Positions 1 through 9,143 of a stretch of 39,339 nt of DNA are shown here, one piece after another. Origin of the DNA: Synechococcus sp. UW140 (GTDB lineage: Bacteria; Cyanobacteriota; Cyanobacteriia; PCC-6307; Cyanobiaceae); assembly GCA_945860085.1 (NCBI GenBank), contig CAMAPJ010000018.1:1-39339 (forward strand), in the 5' to 3' direction. Every line of letters starts with the position of its first letter. Within the stretch, counting starts at the first letter, position 1. The position numbers were made by a program, and so were the translations under genes. Under the pieces are notes generated by a model. That model saw only the letters and a program-made list of their open reading frames with translations. It made no database searches and was not told where the DNA came from.

Positions 1-267
1 CTTGCTGCCGCCGGCGCGCATCGTCAGCTCCAGCTCGATCTCCTCGATCGCCATCAGCTCCTGCACCTGACGGCCCAAGGTGATCTCCTGCTCATGGCTC
101 AACAGCGGCACCCGGCCGATGTCCCGCAGGTACGAGCGCACTAGGTCGCCATCAACTGGCGGCATGGAGCGGGCCGGGGCAGGCACCCGAACCGTGGTGG
201 TCGAATCCGGCACAGGGCTAGGGCCTGAGTCCGCCAGAGCCGTTGCCAGCGAAGCGGACACGGACAT
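1..267 (-). CDS. RNA polymerase sigma factor, sigma-70 family (5' end only)
   Basis: The minus strand encodes the N-terminus of a cyanobacterial primary-like (group 1/2) sigma factor; the gene runs off the left edge. The readable part is a low-complexity Ser/Pro/Thr-rich leader followed by DLVRSYLRDIGRVPLLSHEQ and EITLGRQVQELMAIEEIELE, which is sigma-70 region 1.2 as found in the cyanobacterial RpoD/SigB-SigE family. It directs RNA polymerase to promoters. The start is uncertain: the first ATG in frame is at 267, but GTG at 339 and TTG at 300 are also in frame after a stop near 357, and none has a clear Shine-Dalgarno sequence. Which paralogue this is cannot be decided without regions 2-4. 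A 22-bp paired direct repeat lies just upstream (349-387). Confidence 0.85.
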   Translation of the reverse strand, partial: MSVSASLATALADSGPSPVPDSTTTVRVPAPARSMPPVDGDLVRSYLRDIGRVPLLSHEQEITLGRQVQELMAIEEIELELTMRAGGSK

Positions 268-348
268 TGACACGGACGACCGGGACCCACCGGAAACCAA
301 CTGAAGCCCCTGATCAGGCAGGGAGAGAGCGGCGACCACGGCTGAGAA

Positions 349-387
349 CTGAACTTATGTGAAGCTTAACCTGAAGAAGTGTGAAGC
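349..387 (-). promoter_or_regulatory. paired 17-nt direct repeat upstream of the sigma factor gene
   Basis: Read on the minus strand, the pattern GCTTCACA-N4-TTCAG occurs twice (371-387 and 349-365) with a 22-nt period, so the motif TTCA appears four times at 10, 12 and 10 nt spacing, on one face of the helix. The plus strand of the same stretch contains CTTAACCT (365-372), one half of the known cyanobacterial Pho-box consensus, but its partner repeat is poor. It would fit a site for a response regulator controlling the sigma factor. This is inference from spacing. If translation starts at GTG 339, the site would lie very close to the coding region. Confidence 0.35.
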
Positions 388-499
388 CTCTCTCAGGAAC
401 CGGCCAGTCCTACCGATCGGGCCAGTTGTGGCCTGGGATGATGCCTGAAAAAGAGCTGGAAGACTGGGCCGAAAGCCGTTCCAATCGAGTGGGGCTGCG

Positions 500-529
500 C
501 CCAGCCCAACTGCCCCCAGCCCAACTGCC
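500..529. repeat. 15-nt tandem duplication between mgtE and the sigma factor gene
   Basis: The unit CCCAGCCCAACTGCC occurs twice without a gap (500-514, 515-529), followed by a degraded third start (CCCGGGCCAAT). It lies in the noncoding interval between the end of mgtE and the start of the sigma factor gene. A function is not apparent; replication slippage would explain it. Confidence 0.7.
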
Positions 530-563
530 CCCGGGCCAATCCCCGCGCCGGCACGCTCCCGAG

Positions 564-583
564 CCCTGGCTCCTAAGCCAGGG
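564..583 (-). terminator. hairpin at the end of mgtE with the stop codon in the loop
   Basis: A perfect 8-bp inverted repeat CCCTGGCT / AGCCAGGG surrounds a 4-nt loop. On the mgtE transcript the loop contains the TAG stop (575-573). There is no U-tract after the stem. The position at the gene end suggests a termination or 3'-end stability element; the absence of a U-tract makes it non-canonical. Confidence 0.5.
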
Positions 584-2021
584 GAAACCGGTGCAGCAGC
601 CAGGCGGCCGTACTGAGGTAGATGAACACCCCGGCCACATCCGTGGCGGTGGTGATCGACGGGGTCGACATCAAGGCCGGATCCAGCCCGAAGCGCTCAC
701 AGAGCAGGGGCAGGGCGGCCCCGCCCGCCGCCGCCAGGGTGGTGATCACCACCAGGCTGATGCCGGCGGCGGCGGCCACCTGGGGGTTGCCACCCAGGGT
801 CCAGGCCCAGGGCACCACCGCCACCAGCATCAGGCAGCCGAGCAGAAAGCCGGCCAGGGCTTCGCGGCCGATGCTGCGTCCCGCACCCAGCCCCTGTAGG
901 CGCTGGGTGCTGAGGCCGCGGATCACCACTGTGGCGCTCTGGGCGCCGACGATGCCGCCGGCGCCGATCAACAAAGGAATAAAAGCGGCCAGCACCACCA
1001 TCTGTTGCAACACGTCCTTCTCGGCCACGATCAGGGCCGAGGTGCCGGTGTTGGCGATCAGCAGCACGATCAGCCAGACCACCCGCCGCCTGGCCACGGT
1101 GAACAGGCTGCTCTGGAAGTAGTCGTCCTCATCACCGGCCTGAACCGCCCCGGCCGCATACAGATCCCTGGTGGCCTCGTGTTGGATCACGTCAATCACG
1201 TCATCGACGGTGACGATCCCCACCAGCCGCTGCTCCCGGTCCACAACAGGCAGGGCCAGGAAGTCGTAGCGCTGGATGGCTCTTGCCACCTCCTCCTGGT
1301 CGGTGTCGGTGGTGAGCCGCACCACCTCCCGGGTCATCACGGCGCCGATGCGATCGTCCGGATCGGCCATCACCAGATCCCGCAGGGAGAGGATGCCGGT
1401 GAGGTGCCGCGAGGCGTCGGTGACATAAAGGCTGTACACCGTTTCGGTGTCGGAGGCGCGGCCGCGCACGATCGCCAGGGCCTGGGCGGCCGTATGGAAT
1501 TCCTTGAGGTCGATGAATTCGGTGGTCATCAGCCGACCAGCCGTTTCCGCCTCATAGCCCAGCAGCTGGGCCGTAATGCGGCGTTCCTCCGGGCTCAGTT
1601 CGACTAGCAGGCGCCGGACCACCTTGGCCGGCAGTTCGTCAAACAAGCGCACCCGATCATCGGGGGACATCTGCTCGACAAGCTCGAGCACCTCGCCGGA
1701 GCGCAGCCGATCGAGCAGGGTCTGCTGCACCGTGCCATCGAGGTATTCATAGATGGCGATCGCCTCGTCCTTGGGCAGCAGCCGAAAGGCCAGGGCCTGC
1801 AGGGTGCGGGGCAGCAGCCCGATCGCTTCGGCGGTGTCCACCTCCTGGACAGGAGCAAGCAGCAGCTTGACCGCGTCGTAGTTGCCCACCTCCAGCAGGG
1901 CCTGGAGCTGCTGGGCCACCAGCTCCGCCAACACCGGACCCCCGGGACCCGGAGCCGCGATCGATCCTGCTGCAGGCATGGGGCTTCCCTGATCTGGGAT
2001 GCCGCCAGTTGCCTCCGTCAT
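573..2021 (-). CDS. mgtE: magnesium transporter MgtE
   Basis: The protein (482 aa from this start) has the MgtE order: an N-terminal superhelical domain (about residues 20-150, with repeated acidic helices such as LVEQMSPDDRVRLFDELP), two CBS domains (about 160-285, including VSDxx-like VVDREQRLVGIVTVDDVIDV) and a C-terminal five-helix membrane domain containing LLIANTGTSALIV and LIGAGGIVGAQSATV. The family forms a dimeric Mg2+-gated channel; cytoplasmic Mg2+ bound by the N and CBS domains closes the pore. The reading frame is open to 2099, overlapping the divergent peroxidase start. I chose the ATG at 2021 (MTEATGG); ATG 1979, preceded by AGGGAA, is a good alternative. The stop codon sits in a hairpin loop. 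Confidence 0.95.
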   Translation of the reverse strand: MTEATGGIPDQGSPMPAAGSIAAPGPGGPVLAELVAQQLQALLEVGNYDAVKLLLAPVQEVDTAEAIGLLPRTLQALAFRLLPKDEAIAIYEYLDGTVQQTLLDRLRSGEVLELVEQMSPDDRVRLFDELPAKVVRRLLVELSPEERRITAQLLGYEAETAGRLMTTEFIDLKEFHTAAQALAIVRGRASDTETVYSLYVTDASRHLTGILSLRDLVMADPDDRIGAVMTREVVRLTTDTDQEEVARAIQRYDFLALPVVDREQRLVGIVTVDDVIDVIQHEATRDLYAAGAVQAGDEDDYFQSSLFTVARRRVVWLIVLLIANTGTSALIVAEKDVLQQMVVLAAFIPLLIGAGGIVGAQSATVVIRGLSTQRLQGLGAGRSIGREALAGFLLGCLMLVAVVPWAWTLGGNPQVAAAAGISLVVITTLAAAGGAALPLLCERFGLDPALMSTPSITTATDVAGVFIYLSTAAWLLHRFPLA

Positions 2022-2098
2022 CAAACCCGTGTGCGGGAGCTCCATGAGTGTATGGGGATCAGTCGCTAGGGTCCCGCCTTCCCCGATACCCCGACCCA

Positions 2099-2578
2099 AT
2101 GGCGATCAATGTCTCCGATGTGGTGGTGACCACGGCCAGTGGCACGACCCAACGCCTCGGTGAGCTGACGGGCCAGGTGCTCTTGATCGTCAACGTGGCC
2201 AGCCGCTGCGGCTTCACCCGCCAGTACGCCGGCCTGGAGCAGCTGCAGCAGACCTACGGGCCCCAAGGGCTGGTGGTGCTGGGCTTCCCCTGCAACGACT
2301 TCGGCGCCCAGGAGCCCGGCACCCTGGAGGAAATCCAAACCTTCTGCTCCACCACCTACGGCGCCACCTTCCCCCTCTACGCCAAGGTCCACGCCACCGG
2401 CGCCAAGACCGCTCCCTACGACCTGCTCACCCAGGCCGAACCGGCCGGCGATGTGGCCTGGAACTTCGAGAAGTTCCTGATTGGCAAAGACGGCACGGTC
2501 GTGGCGCGTTACAAGAGCGCCGTCGAACCGAACGATCCCGCCCTGGTGGCCGCGATTGAGGCGGCCCTGACGGCCTGA
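2099..2578 (+). CDS. glutathione peroxidase family protein (Cys type)
   Basis: This 159-aa thioredoxin-fold protein carries the glutathione peroxidase signatures NVASRCGFT (peroxidatic Cys37 in place of selenocysteine), LGFPCNDFGAQEPG (Gln71) and WNFEKFLI (Trp121, Asn122), so the catalytic tetrad is complete. It should reduce hydroperoxides. Cyanobacterial Cys-type enzymes are known to prefer NADPH or thioredoxin and lipid peroxides over glutathione; that is family knowledge, not visible here. The frame extends upstream to 2048, but MAINVSD at 2099 matches the family N-terminus. It is transcribed divergently from mgtE with a short shared upstream region, so the two may share control elements. 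Confidence 0.95.
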   Translation: MAINVSDVVVTTASGTTQRLGELTGQVLLIVNVASRCGFTRQYAGLEQLQQTYGPQGLVVLGFPCNDFGAQEPGTLEEIQTFCSTTYGATFPLYAKVHATGAKTAPYDLLTQAEPAGDVAWNFEKFLIGKDGTVVARYKSAVEPNDPALVAAIEAALTA

Positions 2579-2621
2579 TCGCTCCGGCGAGCAGGGCTAG
2601 GGCTGGGCTGGTCCTAAGGCT

Positions 2622-2693
2622 GGGCAGGCAACTGGGCAAGCGATTGGCCAAGAGGCTGGGCAGGCGATTGGACAGGCGGCTGGGAAGGCGGTT
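2622..2693. repeat. six degenerate 12-nt tandem repeats after crcB
   Basis: Six consecutive 12-nt units resembling GGGCAGGCGATT (GGGCAGGCAACT, GGGCAAGCGATT, GGCCAAGAGGCT, GGGCAGGCGATT, GGACAGGCGGCT, GGGAAGGCGGTT) fill the space between the convergent peroxidase and crcB genes and run into the crcB stop codon. On the minus strand they continue the crcB frame beyond its TAA as PxxQ-like tetrapeptides (PPSQ, PPVQ, SPAQ, PLGQ, SLAQ, LPAQ) before a TAG. They may be the remains of a C-terminal tail or simple slippage DNA. Confidence 0.75.
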
Positions 2694-3204
2694 AACGGAC
2701 CCGAAACAGGCGGCGGCTCAGGGCCCGGCCGCCAAGGGCCGCCAGCAACCCCAGCCCCAGGCTGGCGAGCAGCAACACCAGGGCCCCCAGGCTCTGGCCC
2801 CGCTGCTGCAGGCTGGTCAGATCCAGGATCCAGCCGCTGAAGGTGGTGAGCGAGCCGCAGAAACCGATCCCCAAGGCCAGCATCAAGGGGGTGCGATGGG
2901 GTACCGGTCCGCTCAGTAGTCCGAGAAGCCCACAACCGACCAGGTTGACCAGCAGATTGGCGCCGCTGATGGCGCCAATCTGGGGCCCCAGCCGTTCGAC
3001 CAGCTGCCAGCGCAACAGGGCGCCGGGCACGGCCCCCGAGGCCACTAGGGCCAACTCGATCAGCTCAAAGCGCAACCGGCAATCAGGCAGCTGCCAACCA
3101 GCGCCATCCCGCCCGGGGGAATCAGCACGAGTGGGTTCGAGTGCGGAAGAGGCGTTGGGGTACGAATCTCGTTTGAGATTGGGATTGGGCTCCAGGCCTG
3201 CCAT
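2692..3204 (-). CDS. crcB: fluoride efflux channel CrcB/FluC (second of pair)
   Basis: The membrane part of this 170-aa protein carries CrcB/FluC hallmarks: GAVPGALLRWQL near the first helix, NLLVNLVGCGLLGLL (the conserved Asn) and GFCGSLTTFSGWILDL (the TFS phenylalanine-box region), with four hydrophobic helices in all. Fluc proteins export fluoride through dual-topology dimers. About 45 hydrophilic residues precede the first helix, longer than the usual family N-terminus of a few residues. The ATG at 3204 lies 1 nt after the stop of the upstream crcB copy, so the two are probably translationally coupled. Immediately after the stop, PxxQ repeats stay open in frame. Confidence 0.9.
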   Translation of the reverse strand: MAGLEPNPNLKRDSYPNASSALEPTRADSPGRDGAGWQLPDCRLRFELIELALVASGAVPGALLRWQLVERLGPQIGAISGANLLVNLVGCGLLGLLSGPVPHRTPLMLALGIGFCGSLTTFSGWILDLTSLQQRGQSLGALVLLLASLGLGLLAALGGRALSRRLFRVR

Positions 3205-3205
3205 C

Positions 3206-3742
3206 TCAGAGGGCCCCCAGCCAACGACCGAGCTCCAGGGCGAGCAGGCCACCCCCGACGGACAGGCCCGCTAGCCGCAGGGCCGCTCCCCCCTGGCCCT
3301 CAGCCAGGGCTTGCAGCAATTCGACCACAAAGCTGGAGAAGGTGCTGAAACTGCCGAGAAAGCCCACGCTCAGCAGCAGGCCGAGGCGATGGAGGTCGGT
3401 GCAACCAGCGCCAAGCGAAAGCAGCAAACCCAGGGCCAGGCAGGCCACCAGGTTGACCCCGGCCGTGGCCCAGTGCTGGCGCGGCAACAGGGGTTTGAGG
3501 TGGTTCACCAGGCGAAACCGCAGCCAGGCGCCAGGTACGGCACCCATGGCCACCAGCAGTCCATCGGCGAGGCCCCGGCCGGTAGTCACGGCCGAGGCAA
3601 CCGCTGCCTGGCCCATCGCGGGCTGGGCTACCGCAGCCGGGGCCATGGCCGCTGCAAGCCCAACACCATCAACAGCACCCAGCTGAAGCGCGCCGGCCTG
3701 AAAAGCAACCGGCAGAAGCGATCCAACCGCGGCTAAGGCCAT
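3206..3742 (-). CDS. crcB: fluoride efflux channel CrcB/FluC (first of pair)
   Basis: This 178-aa protein shows GAVPGAWLRFRL, a helix with the conserved Asn (VNLVACLALGLLL) and GFLGSFSTFSSFVVELL, the strongest CrcB/FluC signature. It has four predicted helices and no other domain. Tandem, sequence-diverged crcB genes typically encode the two opposite-facing subunits of a heterodimeric fluoride channel; here the partner starts 1 nt after this stop. A 70-residue Ala/Val/Gln-rich segment precedes the conserved core. The true start could be a later methionine (for example MGQAAVAS), so the extension may be partly artefactual. The ATG at 3742 lies 7 nt after the stop of the SH3-like gene. I see no fluoride riboswitch upstream. 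Confidence 0.88.
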   Translation of the reverse strand: MALAAVGSLLPVAFQAGALQLGAVDGVGLAAAMAPAAVAQPAMGQAAVASAVTTGRGLADGLLVAMGAVPGAWLRFRLVNHLKPLLPRQHWATAGVNLVACLALGLLLSLGAGCTDLHRLGLLLSVGFLGSFSTFSSFVVELLQALAEGQGGAALRLAGLSVGGGLLALELGRWLGAL

Positions 3743-3749
3743 GGTCGGC

Positions 3750-4096
3750 TTAGCCAGCCAGCCAGCCGCGGCGAGGTGCACCCGGGCCGGCAGCGGTTTG
3801 CACCTGCAACCAGCGGCGCCCCCCGGGCGACCACCAACTGCGCAGCAACTCCAGGGGTTCGCCCGCTTCCAGCCGCACTAGGGCCGGCGCCTGCTGACGC
3901 GGGGCAGTGCGCAGGGCCAACGGGCCGGTGGCCAGCAGGGGATCGCCGGCCTGGCGACGCCGCAGTTCCGGTTGGCGCCGGTCCGCCCCACCGGCCGGCA
4001 AGGCCGCCGGCGCAATCAAGGCCAGGCCCAGCAGGGCGGCCAACCGCCAGGAGGGCAAGGCCAGCGGGGAACCGATGCGACGCAGCAAGGGGCCCA

Positions 4097-4097
<1 letters not shown>
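3750..4097 (-). CDS. small SH3-like domain protein, probably exported
   Basis: The 115-aa product starts with a basic segment and a hydrophobic stretch (WRLAALLGLALIAPAALPAGG), which looks like a signal peptide or membrane anchor. The C-terminal 65 residues (LALRTAPRQQAPALVRLEAG, LLRSWWSPGGRRWLQVQT, ending RRGWLAG) have the spacing of a bacterial SH3 domain. Function is not known; bacterial SH3 domains often bind cell-wall peptides. The ATG overlaps the gyrB stop (TGATG), so it is probably translated by coupling to gyrB, and the crcB pair follows within 7 nt. Confidence 0.7.
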
Positions 4098-6097
<2,000 letters not shown>

Positions 6098-6117
6098 TCA
6101 GGCTTAATCTACCACCG

Positions 6118-6128
6118 CTACAATGTAG
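6118..6128. promoter_or_regulatory. palindrome and -10-like hexamer between gyrB and miaA
   Basis: The sequence CTACAATGTAG is a perfect 5+1+5 inverted repeat in the divergent gyrB/miaA interval. It contains TACAAT (6119-6124), a five-of-six match to the -10 consensus, oriented toward miaA about 90 nt upstream of its start. No good -35 is visible. It could be a promoter element, an operator or both. Confidence 0.35.
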
Positions 6129-6210
6129 GGGCTTCTGGAGGCCTCTCCGTCGCTTTTTATGCGAGGGGTGCAACCCCGGCCATGGCCTCAGCCCCGGGCA
6201 GACTGGGCCG

Positions 6211-7368
6211 ATGGGATCCGCCTTCCGTCTTAACGCCAGCGCTGCAGATCTCGAAGCCAGCGCCGCAGGCACAGACCCCGGCGCCACCGATCCCGGCGGC
6301 TTGGATCCCGGCGGCTGGGATCCGGCCCGCCCGGCCGCAGACGATCCCCCGGTGGATGCTCCGCTAGTGATCGTGCTGCTTGGCGCCACCGCCAGCGGTA
6401 AGACCGACCTGGCCATCGCCATTGCCAAGGCCTTTGACCTGGCCGTGTTGTCGGTGGACTCGCGCCAGATCTACACCCAGATGGACATCGGCACCGCCAA
6501 GGCCACCGCCTCCCAACGGTCGCGGGTGCGCCATCGGCTACTCGACCTGCGGCCGCCCGATCGGCCCATGAACCTGCAGGAGTTCCGCGTCGAGGCCGAA
6601 GCCGCCATCGCCGCCGAGCACGCCCGCCGCGGCGTCGCCTTTCTGGTGGGGGGCAGCGGCCTTTATCTAAAAGCGATCACCCAGGGCCTGGAGCCCCCGG
6701 CCGTGCCACCCCAGCCCCAGCTGCGGGCCCAGCTGACCGCCCTGGGGCAGGCCTGGTGCCACGCGCTGCTGGCCGCCACCGATCCCCTGGCGGCCAGCCG
6801 CATCGCCCCGGCCGATGCGGTGCGCACCCAGCGGGCCCTGGAGGTGATCTATGCCACCGGCCGCCCCTTATCAACCCAGCAGGGGTTCCGCCGCCCCCCC
6901 TGGCGCCTGCTGGAGCTGGGGCTCCATCCGGGTGATCTGACCGACCGGATTCGCCAGCGCAGTGCCGGCCTCTACGCCGCCGGGTTGGTGGCCGAAACGC
7001 AGGGGCTGCTGCGTCGCTACGGCCAGGCCTGCCCCCTGCTGGAGACGATCGGCTATGGAGAAGCCAAACGGCTGCTGGCCGGGGACCTGGACGAGCCAGC
7101 GGCGATCGCACTCACAACCCAACGCACCCGGCAATTCGCCAAACGCCAGCGCACCTGGTTCCGGCGCCAGCACCGGCCCCTGTGGCTGTCCGGGCCCGAC
7201 CAATCCCTGAATGGCGCCCCGAATCACGCCCTGGAGCAAGCCCAGGGACCAGCCCCTGCTCAGCCGGGCGAGCCGCGCGGCGATCGGGCCGATCCGGCCG
7301 CCAGCAGCGGGCCCGAGCCGGATGTGATGAAGCAGGCGTTGGCAGTGGTCCAGCAGGCTCTAGGGTGA
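6211..7368 (+). CDS. miaA: tRNA dimethylallyltransferase
   Basis: This protein adds a dimethylallyl group to A37 of tRNAs reading UNN codons. The Walker A motif GATASGKT is at residues 58-65, followed by the substrate-binding VDSRQIY (81-87), DIGTAK (91-96), [13 protein letters not shown] and the C-terminal [13 protein letters not shown]. The core is complete. The first 50 residues are unusual, with DPG-type repeats ([19 protein letters not shown]); other family members start close to the P-loop, so GTG at 6352 is an alternative start. The C-terminus also has a Pro/Gly-rich tail. The TGA stop lies in the left arm of a strong hairpin, and infC begins 48 nt downstream. Confidence 0.95.
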   Translation: MGSAFRLNASAADLEASAAGTDPGATDPGGLDPGGWDPARPAADDPPVDAPLVIVLLGATASGKTDLAIAIAKAFDLAVLSVDSRQIYTQMDIGTAKATASQRSRVRHRLLDLRPPDRPMNLQEFRVEAEAAIAAEHARRGVAFLVGGSGLYLKAITQGLEPPAVPPQPQLRAQLTALGQAWCHALLAATDPLAASRIAPADAVRTQRALEVIYATGRPLSTQQGFRRPPWRLLELGLHPGDLTDRIRQRSAGLYAAGLVAETQGLLRRYGQACPLLETIGYGEAKRLLAGDLDEPAAIALTTQRTRQFAKRQRTWFRRQHRPLWLSGPDQSLNGAPNHALEQAQGPAPAQPGEPRGDRADPAASSGPEPDVMKQALAVVQQALG

Positions 7369-7395
7369 AGGGTGGATACCACCCGTTTTCACCCT
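7362..7395 (+). terminator. compound hairpin between miaA and infC, spanning the miaA stop
   Basis: Outer arms AGGGTGAA (7362-7369) and TTCACCCT (7388-7395) enclose an inner perfect hairpin GGGTGG-ATA-CCACCC (7370-7384), giving 14 base pairs interrupted by a 3-nt bulge. The miaA TGA (7366-7368) is in the outer left arm. A short GTTTTC follows the inner stem, so it could act as a weak intrinsic terminator, or as a leader structure for infC, whose ATG is 21 nt further on. Folding is inferred by eye. Confidence 0.6.
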
Positions 7396-7416
7396 TCCGT
7401 CCCCTCGCTTTCCTGA

Positions 7417-8085
7417 ATGCCACCCCGTCCCCGTTTTGACCGTCGCGCTCCTGTGCGGGAGCTCCCCAATATCAATGACCGCATCAGCTACCCCCAGCTC
7501 CGGGTGGTTGATGCCGACGGCAGTCAGCTTGGGGTGATCACAAGGGAAGAGGCGCTGGAGGTAGCCAAGGACCGAGAGTTAGATCTTGTCTTGGTCAGCG
7601 AGAAGGCCGATCCACCGGTTTGCCGGATCATGGACTACGGCAAATACAAGTTCGAGCAGGAAAAGAAGGCCAAGGAAGCGAAGAAAAAGTCGCACCAGAC
7701 CGAGGTCAAGGAAGTCAAGATGCGCTACAAGATCGATTCGCACGACTACCAAGTGCGGATCGGTCAAGCCGTGCGTTTCCTCAAGGACGGCGACAAGGTG
7801 AAGTGCACCGTGATCTTCCGGGGCCGCGAAATCCAGCACACGGCCTTGGCCGAACAGCTGCTGTATCGCATGGCCAGAGATCTGGAGGAAAGCGCCGAAA
7901 TCCAGCAGGATCCCAAGCGGGAAGGCCGGAATATGATCATGTTCTTGAGCCCCCGTAAAACACCGCTGGCCAAGGAGAAAGATGCTGCCGCTGCGGCTAC
8001 CAAGGCGGTGCGCACGATCGAAGTCAATCGCGAAATCAGCCGCGAAGTCAACCGTGAAGGGAGCCGCGAACCGACGCGGATCTAG
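7417..8085 (+). CDS. infC: translation initiation factor IF-3
   Basis: The 222-aa protein has both IF-3 domains: the N-terminal domain ([20 protein letters not shown]), the basic linker helix ([20 protein letters not shown]) and the C-terminal ribosome-binding domain ([20 protein letters not shown] and later [10 protein letters not shown]). IF-3 binds the 30S subunit, prevents premature 50S joining and checks the start codon. The start is ATG ([17 protein letters not shown]), as usual in cyanobacteria, not the AUU used in enterobacteria. About 30 residues extend beyond the usual end and finish in a charged repeat ([17 protein letters not shown]). The same SREVNR motif recurs in the RNase J tail at 31.4 kb. 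The TAG stop falls in a 9-bp hairpin. Confidence 0.97.
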   Translation: MPPRPRFDRRAPVRELPNINDRISYPQLRVVDADGSQLGVITREEALEVAKDRELDLVLVSEKADPPVCRIMDYGKYKFEQEKKAKEAKKKSHQTEVKEVKMRYKIDSHDYQVRIGQAVRFLKDGDKVKCTVIFRGREIQHTALAEQLLYRMARDLEESAEIQQDPKREGRNMIMFLSPRKTPLAKEKDAAAAATKAVRTIEVNREISREVNREGSREPTRI

Positions 8086-8134
8086 GCGCCCAGGCTCCGG
8101 CGCCTAGCGGCTGGGCTAACCGGTTCCAGCCGCT
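8082..8134 (+). terminator. two adjacent 9-bp hairpins at the end of infC
   Basis: Hairpin one: CTAGGCGCC (8082-8090) and GGCGCCTAG (8099-8107), 8-nt loop; the infC TAG (8083-8085) is inside the left arm. Hairpin two: AGCGGCTGG (8106-8114) and CCAGCCGCT (8126-8134), 11-nt loop containing AACCGGTT. Both stems are perfect and very GC-rich, and they share two bases, so they may be mutually exclusive at the junction. No U-tract follows. Either could stop transcription or protect the 3' end between convergent infC and the hydrolase gene. Confidence 0.6.
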
Positions 8135-8175
8135 GGCGGCTTGGGCTGTTGGCCCCCCAACTCGCCTGGTTGATG

Positions 8176-8191
8176 GCCCCTTGCTAGGGGC
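8176..8191 (-). terminator. short hairpin at the end of the hydrolase gene
   Basis: GCCCCT / AGGGGC is a 6-bp inverted repeat with a 4-nt loop, overlapping the TAG stop of the minus-strand hydrolase gene (8186-8184). There is no U-tract. It repeats the pattern seen at the mgtE and infC ends, but 6 bp in GC-rich DNA is weak evidence by itself. Confidence 0.35.
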
Positions 8192-9053
8192 TTGGGACAT
8201 CTCCAGCCATGGCGCCAAACAGGCTGAGCATGGCCGTCCAGCCGCAGCGGGCCGCCGCCGCCGAGAAGTCGGCGCGGGCTTCGCACATGTAGCCGTGGCC
8301 GGCCCCAGGCGCCAGCAGCAGGCGATGACGGGCTGCCTCCGATTCGGCGGGCACACCGCAATTGGCCGCCGTCAGGGCAGCCCTGATCGCGGCAATCTCC
8401 TCGAGCGGGATCAGGGGATCCTGGTCGCCGCAGAAGCACCACAGCCGCCCGGGGATCTGGGGCACTAGCTCCAGGCTGGGCGGGCCGCCGCCGGGGCGGA
8501 AGGTCGAGACTCGGGCGCCATAGAAGGCGCAGGTGGCGCGAATCGCCGGCAGGGTGGCGGCCAGTAGGGCTAGGTGGCCGCCGAAGCAGAAGCCCACACA
8601 ACCAATCGGCACGCCGGCCAGGTCCGGCTGGGCCCTGAGCCAGGCCACGCTCGCGGCCAGGTCGCCGAGGCAGCCTGCTGCGGTGACCGCATCGCGGTGG
8701 TGCCGGCCCAGCTCCAGGCCAGCGGCGTCGTAATCGAGCTCCAGCTCAGGGGCGGTGCGGGCCATCGTGTTGAGCGCTAGGGCCCCACAGCCCGCCGCCG
8801 CCAGGCGATCGGCGACGCTGCGCACCCAGCCGTTAACGCCGAACACCTCCGGTAGGACGATCACCACCGCCCGCGGCGCCTGACCCACCGGCCGGGCCCA
8901 CCAGCAGCGCAGGGGGACGGCACCGCTGTCTTCCTGGCCCTGGTCCTGGTCCTGGCCCTGGCCCTGGCCCGAGAGCGGGTCGCTCGCTGCAGCCGGGCCG
9001 GAGGTGATCGTGACCCACTCGGCCTCAATCTCAATCGCTGCAGGCTCCGTCAT
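8184..9053 (-). CDS. dienelactone hydrolase family protein
   Basis: This 289-aa alpha/beta-hydrolase has the dienelactone hydrolase triad: Cys in VGFCFGGHLAL (about residue 156), Asp in FCGDQDPLIP (about 211) and His in APGAGHGYM (about 252). A Glu in VLPEVFGVN is in the position that contacts the catalytic Cys in the family. The substrate in a cyanobacterium is unknown; related proteins hydrolyse lactones or esters. I chose MTEPAAIEIEAE at 9053 over an upstream methionine at 9143. Between residues 25 and 50 there is a Gly/Gln/Asp run encoded by near-perfect hexanucleotide repeats. It is divergent from the GntR-type regulator, which may control it. Confidence 0.9.
   Translation of the reverse strand: MTEPAAIEIEAEWVTITSGPAAASDPLSGQGQGQDQDQGQEDSGAVPLRCWWARPVGQAPRAVVIVLPEVFGVNGWVRSVADRLAAAGCGALALNTMARTAPELELDYDAAGLELGRHHRDAVTAAGCLGDLAASVAWLRAQPDLAGVPIGCVGFCFGGHLALLAATLPAIRATCAFYGARVSTFRPGGGPPSLELVPQIPGRLWCFCGDQDPLIPLEEIAAIRAALTAANCGVPAESEAARHRLLLAPGAGHGYMCEARADFSAAAARCGWTAMLSLFGAMAGDVPSP
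8935..8972. repeat. CCTGGN hexanucleotide run inside the hydrolase gene
   Basis: Six to seven copies of CCTGGC/CCTGGT occur in tandem. They encode alternating Gln-Gly/Gln-Asp in the minus-strand hydrolase between its N-terminal leader and catalytic domain. Because the unit is 6 nt, slippage changes length by two residues without shifting the frame. Confidence 0.75.
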
Positions 9054-9060
9054 CGGCTCA

Positions 9061-9076
9061 GGGGCTGGGCAGCCCC
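9061..9076 (-). promoter_or_regulatory. hairpin in the hydrolase leader
   Basis: GGGGCT and AGCCCC form a perfect 6-bp stem with a 4-nt loop, beginning 8 nt upstream of the chosen hydrolase ATG. In the mRNA it would occupy the ribosome-binding region. If translation starts at the upstream methionine (9143), this would be coding sequence, so the role is uncertain. Confidence 0.3.
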
Positions 9077-9143
9077 CAGTCTCGGCGACGGCCCCAGGGC
9101 CAACCGGCACAGCCCGGCACAGGCTCTTATGCCAACGGGGCAA

